This document shows, piece after piece, positions 26,159-34,251 of a stretch of DNA of 64,000 nt. Source of the DNA: an uncultured Carboxylicivirga sp. (lineage in GTDB: Bacteria; Bacteroidota; Bacteroidia; Bacteroidales; Marinilabiliaceae); contig CANLLN010000002.1 of assembly GCA_947491945.1 (NCBI GenBank), positions 310,001 through 374,000 of the forward strand. The letters run 5' to 3'. A program made the translations under genes and the position numbers. The number at the start of each line of letters is the position of its first letter. The stretch's first letter is position 1. A model generated the notes under the pieces. That model saw only the letters and a list, made by a program, of their open reading frames with translations. It did not search any database and was not told where the DNA came from.

Positions 26159-26580
26159 AGGGTGAGTTTTTTAAAAACTTTAAAATCACGAATATAATCA
26201 TCAACCTCGTAATTTGTAGAAGCTATGATAACCGCCAATGAGTTGGTAGAGAAGTTCTCAAGTGAGCGCCACATCATCTGCGGCACAAATACGCCACTGT
26301 AAGAGCGGTTCAAAGAATATTTATACTCCTTTTCTCCATCGTTTAGTACCACATCAAAACTTCCCGATAAAGCAATAATCAACTCCTGCGTTTTCTTAAA
26401 AGCATGACCACCTCGGAGCTGTCCCCCAGGCACATCATAGATCCAATAAACCCGCTTGATTTTAAAAGGAACATGCTCCTGCTCTTCTACAAAAGACAGA
26501 TTACCCCGTTGATCGAGGAATTTTGGTAATTTAATCAACAAAGGCTTTAGAGCAACATTTGTAGTACGTTCATTAAGCAT
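26152..26580 (-). CDS. FdtA/QdtA-like cupin, second copy with altered active site
   Basis: A 142-residue paralogue of the next gene, with the same cupin framework (PFKIKRVYWIYDVPGGQLRG, 39-58; GSFDVVLNDG; WRSLENFSTN; ASTNYEVDDYIRDFKVF). The signature is RGGHAFK, so His59 is kept but the second active-site His is Phe61. YYLYDV is also changed to YWIYDV. It may use a different nucleotide sugar, form a hetero-oligomer with its sister, or be non-catalytic. It is the first sugar-synthesis gene after wzc, 11 bp from the wzc stop. Confidence 0.85.
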   Translation of the reverse strand: MLNERTTNVALKPLLIKLPKFLDQRGNLSFVEEQEHVPFKIKRVYWIYDVPGGQLRGGHAFKKTQELIIALSGSFDVVLNDGEKEYKYSLNRSYSGVFVPQMMWRSLENFSTNSLAVIIASTNYEVDDYIRDFKVFKKLTLC

Positions 26581-26591
26581 GCTGAAAAATT

Positions 26592-28913
26592 TTATGATTT
26601 AACACTTACATAAGATTGATACTTTTTACCATATCCATATTTACCATGTTGCTCAATCGTCTCATTTACCACCAGCGATAAATGATCAACACCAAGCGTC
26701 TGTATCTCACCAATGGCTTGTGCCATGGCCTTACGGTAAGTATGCCCCATACGAATTACTAGGACATTCGCATCAGCTAATGGCAATAGATGGTGTGTAT
26801 CTGAAATTAAAGCCACAGGCGCTGAATCAACGACAATAAAATCATAACGCGATTTTAATTGTTCAAACATGGTTTTTGTAGCTTTAGAAGCGGTTAATTC
26901 AGATGGATTTGGCGGTACTGGTCCGGCTCCAATAATATCAAGATTAGGGTAATCTGTAGTTTTTATTACTTCGTCTAAGCTATGCTGGCCAATTAAGTAA
27001 GTTGAAACACCTTTGTCTTTTTTAATATTAAAAACAGTTTCTGTTTGAGGGTTTCTCAAATCAAACCCGATTAATATCGTCTTCTTCCCTAATAAACTAT
27101 AAACAGATGCCAGGTTGATAGCTGTTGTTGTTTTACCATCTTCAGGCATTGCAGAACTAATCAAAATCACCGGACTCTTCTGTGTTTTTGAGACAAACTG
27201 CAATTTACTACGCACCAAACGATAAGCCTCAGCTATATTTGACTGGGGGTTATCTAAGACCGTCATATTCTTTTTCCCCTTGATGCGAGGAATACTTCCC
27301 AACAAAGGCAGCGTTGACAAACTTGAAAGATCCTCTTCTCGCAAACGCTTATTCATGCTAAACAAAATAAAGAGAATGACCATCGGTATTGCCGAACCCA
27401 GAAATAAAGCGACGAAGTTAATCATAGTAGGATTGGGCGATACCATTTGACTAAAGGCAATGCTGGCAGGATCCACTACTTCACTGTCAGAACGGTTGGA
27501 CGCCTTTTGCATCTGCAACTCTGAACGTTTTTCCAGTAAAAACGTATAAAGAGCATCGTTAATCCTGAACTTTCTTTCAATACCTAAAAGCTGCCGCTCA
27601 GTAACCGGAAGGGCACTTGCCTGAGCATTGGCGCGTCCGATTTGAGATTGATTTTCTTGCTTGGCAAGGTAATTGGCACGTTTAAGACCGTTAAGCGTCT
27701 CTAACAACTCTTGCTTTTTTGTCTTCACCTGCTCTGTTAACAAATTACGCAAAGGGTTCTTATCACCACCACCGGCACTAGATAACTGTGCCTGCAACTC
27801 GGCCAACTCGGTAACTAAGGTGGTCAGTGCCTCATCCTCAAGACCCATACTAACTGGTAGCGGCACCTCACCATCCTCATTATTTTCCAAATAAGCAGAT
27901 AAATAATCGTAATAATTGGCCTCTAGCCGCAAACGGGCACGTTCGTTTTCCAAATCGCTGACCTGAGTAATCAATTGCTGCCCCTGCGCCGACAAATTCA
28001 TCACACGGCGTGATGAGCGAAATTGCTGCAACTCATTTTCTGTGATCACAAGTGAGTCGGTGATACCTACCAGTTGAGAATTAATAAACTGAATCTGACG
28101 ATCCGCTTCAGCATTTTTCTTCTCTAGCGATAAATCCTGAAAAACGTCTGTGAGGCTGTTTAAAAAGTCTACATCTCTGGCACGGTTAGTTCCCATCAAA
28201 CTCAATTCCAAAACAGAACCTGAACGGGATGCAACCCCTACTTGTAACCGATTATTAAAATATCGCACCAGATTCTCCGTATTATACTTGACAAAGCAAA
28301 GGGTTACATCCTTATTTTGAATAAACCAATCCGTATTATTACAAATAATCCGAAACCAACCATCACCATAATCCACCTTTTGGCCAAATGTCGCTTGATG
28401 GTTATAAGCATCATATTCTGAGATCATTTTATATTCATCATTACCCAAATAAATAACACTAAATTCTACATTCATGGGCAAAGCGCATTTTTCACTGATG
28501 ACCAGTTCGATAGGAGAATTTTTATAAAGGGGAAGGTTGTTACGTTTTGTCTTGTAATAATACTCCATTTGTAAATCCAGTTTTGCCAGAGCACGACGCG
28601 TTAGCTCACGGGAAGTGAGTATCATCATCTGGTTATCGATACTGCGAACTCCGCCCGGCAAACCCATACCCTGCAACAACTCTTCGTTATCGGCTGTGTT
28701 TCTATCATCAGCCTCATAAATAAGCACCGATGTAGACACCTGATAAACAGGCAGTGAATGACCAATGAAAAAACGGGCACCCAACAAGGCAATTCCTATA
28801 CTGATTACAAAAACATACCAGCGTTTGAATATAATTTTAAGAACTAATCCTGGGTCGAGTCCCCAACCATTACCTTTGGTACTCAATTCATTATTTCTTT
28901 TTAAACTCTGCAT
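26592..28913 (-). CDS. wzc: Wzc-type chain-length regulator / BY-kinase (locus 1)
   Basis: A 773-residue inner-membrane protein of the polysaccharide co-polymerase 2a family. It has an N-terminal Wzz domain with a first transmembrane segment (WYVFVISIGIALLGARFF, about 33-50), a long periplasmic coiled-coil region (about 250-460), a second transmembrane segment near 490-510 and a cytosolic tyrosine kinase domain. The Walker A motif SSAMPEDGKTTTAIN is near 583-597, Walker A' is ILIGFDLRN, and VVDSAPVALISD follows. The C-terminus is Tyr-rich (KYGYGKKYQSY), the autophosphorylation cluster. It works with Wza to control polymer length and export, and lies 158 bp after wza with a hairpin repeat between. 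Confidence 0.92.
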   Translation of the reverse strand: MQSLKRNNELSTKGNGWGLDPGLVLKIIFKRWYVFVISIGIALLGARFFIGHSLPVYQVSTSVLIYEADDRNTADNEELLQGMGLPGGVRSIDNQMMILTSRELTRRALAKLDLQMEYYYKTKRNNLPLYKNSPIELVISEKCALPMNVEFSVIYLGNDEYKMISEYDAYNHQATFGQKVDYGDGWFRIICNNTDWFIQNKDVTLCFVKYNTENLVRYFNNRLQVGVASRSGSVLELSLMGTNRARDVDFLNSLTDVFQDLSLEKKNAEADRQIQFINSQLVGITDSLVITENELQQFRSSRRVMNLSAQGQQLITQVSDLENERARLRLEANYYDYLSAYLENNEDGEVPLPVSMGLEDEALTTLVTELAELQAQLSSAGGGDKNPLRNLLTEQVKTKKQELLETLNGLKRANYLAKQENQSQIGRANAQASALPVTERQLLGIERKFRINDALYTFLLEKRSELQMQKASNRSDSEVVDPASIAFSQMVSPNPTMINFVALFLGSAIPMVILFILFSMNKRLREEDLSSLSTLPLLGSIPRIKGKKNMTVLDNPQSNIAEAYRLVRSKLQFVSKTQKSPVILISSAMPEDGKTTTAINLASVYSLLGKKTILIGFDLRNPQTETVFNIKKDKGVSTYLIGQHSLDEVIKTTDYPNLDIIGAGPVPPNPSELTASKATKTMFEQLKSRYDFIVVDSAPVALISDTHHLLPLADANVLVIRMGHTYRKAMAQAIGEIQTLGVDHLSLVVNETIEQHGKYGYGKKYQSYVSVKS

Positions 28914-29010
28914 CTCAATTATTTCTGTTCTAACAAGCTAACCCAATACCTAATTCGTTAACGTTCAATTCAATTACTACTTACAGAACAAATGAATTTA
29001 ACCTTTAGTG

Positions 29011-29053
29011 GACCTCCCCGCCTACCGGCAACCCTCCTAAAATTCAGGAGGGT
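29011..29053. repeat. Double-hairpin repeat between wza and wzc
   Basis: CCTCCCCGCCTACCGGC followed by the perfect stem CCCTCCT (29032-29038) and AGGAGGG (29046-29052) with a 7-nt loop. The layout closely parallels 36480-36520. It could attenuate transcription between wza and wzc or be a REP-like element. No T tract follows on the minus strand, so it is not a typical terminator. Confidence 0.6.
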
Positions 29054-29071
29054 AATGCCTTTAACATGGTG

Positions 29072-29857
29072 TTACTCTCGCTGTGCTTCTATTAAAGCAT
29101 AAATAACCAATCCCATATTGATTACTCCCAAAGCTAAAGAATAGATAAAGGCATTCATCTGGAAAGTACGACCCCTCAACGGAGGTGCATAAATAATATC
29201 ATTGGGCATCACGTAGTAATATTCTGAGCTGAGTATACTGCGATCGCGCAGACGAAACTCCTTGATGACGGGTCCGAATTCTGTGGGACGTATCAGTTGT
29301 ATCTTCATCCGATCACTATAATCACTCAAATCGCCTCCCAACGAAAGCGCCTCAAAAATAGTAACGCGATCCTTCTCCAGGCGGTAGCGCCCCGGATTAT
29401 TGAACTCACCAATAAGGCTGATGGTATTATTAACTAAACGCACGCGTATAGCGGCATCTTTCACATAACTTTTAAAAGCTTCATCTAGCTTAGCGCTGAT
29501 CTCTTCAACTGTATCGCCGGCAACCAAAATCTTACCTACATATGGAATTTTGATATAGCCACGCGCATCAACCGGGTAACTAATAAAAACTGCAGATTCC
29601 TCACTTATTGTTCCTTCTCCCGCCGAGGCATTAAACATCTCCGACCAGCGAGGATCAGGTGTCACCACATTGATATAAAGATAGTCATAGGGCTTCACCT
29701 CATAGTCGGCAGGCGTTACGTGGTTTATCAACTCACTTAACTCCCTAGATAAGTCAGCATCGGGCTGGAGATAAGTCAGCTTTTTCTTAGATACACAGGA
29801 ACTTATAGTGAACACAGCTATCAATACAAATAAAAATCTGGTATGGGATGTTCTCAT
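29072..29857 (-). CDS. wza: Wza-like polysaccharide export lipoprotein (locus 1)
   Basis: A 261-residue outer-membrane polysaccharide export protein. The signal peptide ends in a lipobox TISSC (Cys21). VKPYDYLYINVVTPDPRW begins the Poly_export domain, followed by SLBB-type repeats (SLIGEFNNPGRYRLEKDRV, about 167-185; ALSLGGDLSDYSDRMKI). PNDIIYAPPLRGR leads into a C-terminal hydrophobic helix that would cross the outer membrane. It is the first gene of locus 1 in the direction of transcription, and a candidate Bacteroidota promoter precedes it. Confidence 0.92.
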   Translation of the reverse strand: MRTSHTRFLFVLIAVFTISSCVSKKKLTYLQPDADLSRELSELINHVTPADYEVKPYDYLYINVVTPDPRWSEMFNASAGEGTISEESAVFISYPVDARGYIKIPYVGKILVAGDTVEEISAKLDEAFKSYVKDAAIRVRLVNNTISLIGEFNNPGRYRLEKDRVTIFEALSLGGDLSDYSDRMKIQLIRPTEFGPVIKEFRLRDRSILSSEYYYVMPNDIIYAPPLRGRTFQMNAFIYSLALGVINMGLVIYALIEAQRE

Positions 29858-29889
29858 TATATTTGCTTTACGCGGTGAATTTCTCGTTT

Positions 29890-29922
29890 CAAATTTATCT
29901 TAGCTGCATGCTTGTATTACAA
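29890..29922 (-). promoter_or_regulatory. Candidate Bacteroidota-type promoter of locus 1
   Basis: On the minus strand TAAATTTG (29897-29890) matches the Bacteroidota -7 consensus TAnnTTTG exactly, and a TTG (29922-29920) lies 22 bp upstream in the place of the -33 element, slightly wide. The predicted start would be about 25-30 bp before the wza ATG. This is a single motif match in AT-rich DNA and has not been checked against chance. Confidence 0.35.
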
Positions 29923-30026
29923 CCTTAGTAGCCGAGGGAGATGTGATTAACAAACTTGTTTTAAATGGCTCAAAAACTGTTTATACTGCACTCATTAACT
30001 CTTGACGACAATTAACTAAGGGTTTA

Positions 30027-30923
30027 CTAATAATCATATTCAAACTGAAAAATATCAAAATTGCCCAGTCGATTGGATGAAAAATAGCCCAGGTGATCGA
30101 TGGCATCTATAAACACCCCAATCTCATCGTACTCGGTGTTAATGGGTGCACTCAAAGCCATAGGAGTTGTCCATTTATCATTGTTACTGGTTGTCACAAA
30201 AATATCTTTACCTCCATATCCTTGGTGTCCATCTGATGAAAAGTAAAGCTCACCGCCTCGACTCAGAAAGGGATATATCTCATTGCCCGCGGTGTTAATA
30301 GTACTCCCCAGATTAACCGGATCAGACCAATGACCGTGTTGGTAATACGAAACATATAAATCCATTCCCCCGTAGCCTCCCGGCTTATCAGACGCAAAGA
30401 ATATACGCTGACCGTCATGAGAAAGACAGGGAGTTGTTACATTGAACCAATCATTACTTAAGGCAGCCTCCTGTATATTAAACCACTCCCCTTTATGGTT
30501 ATCTGCTGAAAAAATTCCGAGCTTATTTAATTGTGCATGTCCACTTCCTTTTGCCGGATCCACATTTAGGTTGCGGGAAAATAATATATACTGATAATCA
30601 GCACCAAAAGTAACCGGACCATCATTAAAAGCTGTTGTTAAAGCCTTTGAAAAAAGCCTCACAAATCTTTTTCGATTCTTTTTATCCAAGCTGATCTGAA
30701 AAATATTTAGTGGCTCTCCTTGATTGCCGCCAACATTTTTTACAAAATTTGAATAACTACGATTGCTGCAAAAAATCAACATATTTTGGAAGCGTACAGG
30801 AGCAATTTCATCATAGCGATCGCTGCAAAATTCCAGCTTTGAAACACGATAGTGCGCTTCCTGTCCAAAAACAGGCAAAACAAGTAAAGAAGACAAAAAT
30901 AATAATATCAAAAATCTATTCAT
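30027..30923 (-). CDS. PD40 (WD40-like) beta-propeller protein, T9SS-associated
   Basis: A 298-residue exported protein. The signal peptide MNRFLILLFLSSLLVLPVFG is followed by QEAHYRV. PD40 repeats are visible as YILFSRNLN, RIFFASDKPGGYGGMDLYVS, ELYFSSDGHQGYGGKDIFV and LGYFSSNRLGNFDIFQF. Proteins of this type with PorP/SprF usually carry a C-terminal OmpA domain (PorE-like), but this one stops after the propeller. The ATG at 30923 is chosen because a TTG further up gives a longer, non-signal-like start. It follows porP by 20 bp in a three-gene unit. Confidence 0.8.
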   Translation of the reverse strand: MNRFLILLFLSSLLVLPVFGQEAHYRVSKLEFCSDRYDEIAPVRFQNMLIFCSNRSYSNFVKNVGGNQGEPLNIFQISLDKKNRKRFVRLFSKALTTAFNDGPVTFGADYQYILFSRNLNVDPAKGSGHAQLNKLGIFSADNHKGEWFNIQEAALSNDWFNVTTPCLSHDGQRIFFASDKPGGYGGMDLYVSYYQHGHWSDPVNLGSTINTAGNEIYPFLSRGGELYFSSDGHQGYGGKDIFVTTSNNDKWTTPMALSAPINTEYDEIGVFIDAIDHLGYFSSNRLGNFDIFQFEYDY

Positions 30924-30943
30924 ACTGTGGTTCACGATACTCT

Positions 30944-31882
30944 TCAATAATCTAAAGGACTTATTGCATCGGCTTTAAAGCGCAGTGTATATTTAATCAT
31001 CACCTCGTGTGAGGCTGCAGCATAACGTGCCAAACGACTTAACTCATGATGATATATGTATCCGAAATCCAGTTGATTTGTCACCTTTAACCGAAGCAAT
31101 GCGCTTAACGAACGCTCATAACGGTAGGAGGCACCCAGCCATAGAAAACTTCGGTAGGCAAATAGCGCATTGGCATCAAACTGCCATTTTGTTTCATCAG
31201 GGATGTTAGCATAACGCAGCAGCACCGATGGTTCAATGGAAAAATCATTGGAAAACCTAAGTTCTGTGCCAGCATGCAGCAAATAATTAGCGTACTTCAA
31301 CTGATCATATACCTCATAAGCTTCTTTCTCCGGCAAATAACGGTGATTAACTAATGAAGGAATAGACAAACCAACAAAAAAGGAAGGATGTGCATAATTT
31401 ACTCCAAAACTAACGACCGGTAGCGCAAATATTTTTTCGTTCTGCAAATAATAATTATCGTCAGGATGCAGCGCCACAAGTTGTGAATAGTCCGTATTAC
31501 TAAACTTCACCCCTCCTCCAATTCCCAGGGAAAGTATGCCCTTTGCGGTATAAACACGGTAGGCATAAGAAAGAAACACCTGATTATCGGTAGTTACTCC
31601 TATCTTATCGTGTGTCAGCATCAGACCGAGTCCTACCTTGCGCTTAAAGAAAGGAGCATCAGCACTAATATTAATACCCGATGGCGCCCCATCCATCCCC
31701 GCCCACTGCTTATTATAAAAGGCAAACACATTCAAGGCCTCCTCCGCTCCTGCCATGGCCGGATTAATGGATACGGGATTTAGCAAGTACTGCGAATTAT
31801 CCGCATTTAACTGTGCCTTGGCTGTCAATAAAAGCCCACCATAAACAATGACAAGAAAGATGCTTTTTCTCAAAAAAATCAT
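30944..31882 (-). CDS. PorP/SprF family type IX secretion membrane protein
   Basis: A 312-residue outer-membrane beta-barrel protein. After a signal peptide (IFLVIVYGGLLLTAKAQ) it has YLLNPVSINPAMAGAEE, the NPA-x-A-G hallmark of PorP/SprF, then FYNKQWAGMDGAPSGINIS. Amphipathic strands continue to the end (FGYIYHHELSRL, VMIKYTLRFK). The family works with SprE/PorE-type partners to present or anchor T9SS substrates. It overlaps the preceding gene, encoding a gliding-motility C-terminal domain protein, by 4 bp (ATGA), which suggests a dedicated pair. Confidence 0.9.
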   Translation of the reverse strand: MIFLRKSIFLVIVYGGLLLTAKAQLNADNSQYLLNPVSINPAMAGAEEALNVFAFYNKQWAGMDGAPSGINISADAPFFKRKVGLGLMLTHDKIGVTTDNQVFLSYAYRVYTAKGILSLGIGGGVKFSNTDYSQLVALHPDDNYYLQNEKIFALPVVSFGVNYAHPSFFVGLSIPSLVNHRYLPEKEAYEVYDQLKYANYLLHAGTELRFSNDFSIEPSVLLRYANIPDETKWQFDANALFAYRSFLWLGASYRYERSLSALLRLKVTNQLDFGYIYHHELSRLARYAAASHEVMIKYTLRFKADAISPLDY

Positions 31883-32736
31883 TTATTAATTACAAAAAAT
31901 CCGGAAAAGGGCTGTCTGCGGGCAGATGCCTTGATGGAATAAAAATACGTTCCGTTGGGCAGTAACTGCCCACGTTGATCTGTGCCTCGCCACTCATTGT
32001 TATATGCGTTATTACGGTACATCTCCACGCCACGACGATCAAAAACAATAAACTCAACGGTACCCAGCGATTCAATGCCCTCCAGAAAAAAATAGTCGTT
32101 TTTACCATCGCCGTTGGGCGATAGAAAACCCGGCACCTTCAAATCATTAACGACAAGGGTTACATAATCAAAACTCGATGGACAGGCTTCATTGCTTACC
32201 GTCCAGCGAAACACATTGGTGCCTATGCCGAGGTTACGAACAAGCGTTTTTGATTGATTCGGGTTTGTGACAATTCCACTGCCTTCGAATAACTCCCATA
32301 TTCCGGACTCACCACTTGACAGTATGCGGGCATTTAATTCGTAATCAAATTTATAGTTTAGCACTGTATCGCGACCGGCATACGCCAAAGGAGGTGCTAA
32401 TACGGTGATAAAATCCTGCTCAATCCGATAGGTTTCGCCCTTATCGGTAAGTGTTAGCGTAACAGTCTTTTTTCCGGGTGTTTCGTAACTCACCGTCACA
32501 GAACCTGCTTCATCTGAACTTGCCGGGCTTGCCAATTCGCCAAACTCCCAATAATAAACAGCTTCGGTCGAAGCTCCTTGTGTAAGATTATAAAAGGTGA
32601 GATCTGAATTGGTGCATACTGTAGAATCATTGGCACTAAAATTAACGACTTGCGCCGGCGCTGATATAACAGCCAAACCATAGCAGCATAAGCACAGGAA
32701 GTAAGTTAAAAGATACTGGTATGAAGAAGTATTCAT
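31879..32736 (-). CDS. Gliding-motility-associated C-terminal domain protein (T9SS cargo)
   Basis: A 285-residue secreted protein. A signal peptide (LCCYGLAVISAPAQ) is followed by a PKD-like domain (about 35-112, YYWEFGELASPASSD and GKKTVTLTLTDKG). An Ig-like middle follows, then a C-terminal gliding-motility-associated (CHU_C) domain from GFLSPNGDGKNDYFF (about 203) to FSGFFVINK. That domain directs export by the type IX secretion system and association with SprF-type proteins. It is much shorter than many such proteins. The ATG at 32736 is preferred over a TTG one codon earlier. It is the first gene of the trio with PorP/SprF and PD40. Confidence 0.88.
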   Translation of the reverse strand: MNTSSYQYLLTYFLCLCCYGLAVISAPAQVVNFSANDSTVCTNSDLTFYNLTQGASTEAVYYWEFGELASPASSDEAGSVTVSYETPGKKTVTLTLTDKGETYRIEQDFITVLAPPLAYAGRDTVLNYKFDYELNARILSSGESGIWELFEGSGIVTNPNQSKTLVRNLGIGTNVFRWTVSNEACPSSFDYVTLVVNDLKVPGFLSPNGDGKNDYFFLEGIESLGTVEFIVFDRRGVEMYRNNAYNNEWRGTDQRGQLLPNGTYFYSIKASARRQPFSGFFVINK

Positions 32737-33165
32737 CAAAATTTTATTGACAGTATAATATAGAACTGTTTATCAACCACTTGCCCAAAACCTCAACACC
32801 AATTTATCACAAGATAATGAAGGCTTTCGGCACGCTGCCGCCTGGTCAGTCCCACCCTTTAGAGTGACTAACAACGGCGAAAAGAGGTATCATAAAGGGC
32901 TTACGCAATTTTAGCGCAACTTCCTTGAATGATTAATTTATGTTTTTATTTCTTAATAATCCCTATTCTAAAGTAATAAAAATACCTTACTATAAGAACC
33001 TAATTTGATCAACTTACAATATGCTTATACAAGCGCATGACTTTTTACACACAAACAGTTACAGTGGAGCTGCAAGCTTTAAAAGTAAGATTTCAAGTGA
33101 TACTATTGCAAGCTTGCCTTTATCCCACTAACGCCAGATATGTTAATACTTGTTTAAATCGAGCG
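32737..33165. other. Gene-free interval upstream of the T9SS trio
   Basis: About 430 bp of AT-rich DNA without a convincing coding frame. Positions 32820-32870 carry a sequence with CTGGTCAGTCCCACC that resembles 9241-9290 (GGGTCAGTCCCATC), here called repeat B. The words GCAAGCTTT and GCAAGCTTG occur near 33070 and 33110. The promoter of the T9SS trio should lie near 32740-32800, but no exact TAnnTTTG match was found there. Confidence 0.5.
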
Positions 33166-33194
33166 CAAAAAAAGTAGGCGACGAGTCGCCTACT
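33166..33194 (-). terminator. Rho-independent terminator of the lipoprotein gene
   Basis: The perfect inverted repeat AGTAGGCGAC (33173-33182) / GTCGCCTACT (33185-33194), followed on the minus strand by a run of seven T (33173-33167). It is 47 bp downstream of the stop of the lipoprotein gene at 33241. Confidence 0.85.
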
Positions 33195-33240
33195 CAATAA
33201 TGATTCTACAATATTTTTACTACCAATCGGTGTAACAAAT

Positions 33241-34083
33241 TTAATTTCCGGAATAACCCATCGGATACTCTTGCCAGTCTTCGGGAGGAATAGCTCCTTC
33301 ATCGTCAAGATAGGCAGGGTATGTACCTTCAGGCATAAGCGGTATGGAATTGATGTAATCTATTTGCTCTTGTGTCAAATCACCATCACCATCTGTAAGC
33401 GTCCACAATGCTTCCTGCAGGTTCTCACTTATTTCATCATACTTGGCAAGGTCTTCAGCCGCCATGGCCTTTAATTCGTATTGATGAGCGGAAGTACCAT
33501 AGTAAAACTCCTTATTGATCTTTCGCCATCCCAGGCGCTGAAAAAAGCGCTTCATTACCGGTGAGCTTGTAACTCCCTTCACCTTATATGTGACAGATGT
33601 ATCTGACCCTGACCGACCACGATTAATACAAAATACTTCCAAAATAATATCACGTGTTTGATTGGCACGCAACCAGATGGGTGTCCAGCACATAAGCATA
33701 CCATGTTGATATGCAGGGTCGGAAACTTCAAAGACCAAGCCTCGTGGCAACCAGCAGCAACGACCATAATCTTTCACATTGGTGATCGTCAATTTTATCT
33801 TAATAAAGCGCCCCGATCCATAAGAATTGAACCATCCCGAACCACTTTTAAGAGCCGCTGTACTTGGTACATAAGATTTAACTCCCGCATTTGATGATCC
33901 ATAGTTTACTCCTATACCATCACCTATCACAAAACCCTCAGGAGCCTGATAATCTTCTACTACCTGCAATACACCTTCGGCAGTACCCATGCCAGGTATT
34001 TCTCCTGCCTGTTCTTCATCACTACTACAGCCCGCAAAACTCATCATTAGGGCAATCACAATAAGGTTAAAAGTATACTTCAT
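33241..34083 (-). CDS. Hypothetical lipoprotein
   Basis: A 280-residue protein of unrecognised family. The N-terminus MKYTFNLIVIALMMSFAGC is a lipoprotein signal with Cys19 as the acylated residue, followed by SSDEEQ, an acidic spacer typical of surface-exposed Bacteroidota lipoproteins. The middle contains SGSGWFNSYGSGRFIKIKLT, four nearby Cys (GRCCW, MLMCW, VFCIN) and a beta-rich stretch. The C-terminal part has TDGDGDLTQEQ (about 235-245), reminiscent of an EF-hand-like or dockerin calcium loop but incomplete. It stands alone between the two polysaccharide loci with its own terminator. Confidence 0.8.
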   Translation of the reverse strand: MKYTFNLIVIALMMSFAGCSSDEEQAGEIPGMGTAEGVLQVVEDYQAPEGFVIGDGIGVNYGSSNAGVKSYVPSTAALKSGSGWFNSYGSGRFIKIKLTITNVKDYGRCCWLPRGLVFEVSDPAYQHGMLMCWTPIWLRANQTRDIILEVFCINRGRSGSDTSVTYKVKGVTSSPVMKRFFQRLGWRKINKEFYYGTSAHQYELKAMAAEDLAKYDEISENLQEALWTLTDGDGDLTQEQIDYINSIPLMPEGTYPAYLDDEGAIPPEDWQEYPMGYSGN

Positions 34084-34251
34084 AGCGTCAAAATTTACTA
34101 GTTTCTAATTTGAACAAACGATAACTCTTACTTCCACTTATCGCCTGTTTATTATCTTGCTAAATTCCAGCAAAAAACAATCAATGTCAATTATTTTATG
34201 ACGAATGTTGAGCAGAACTAGTTAAACGCAGAGTAAACAATGGGCAATATT

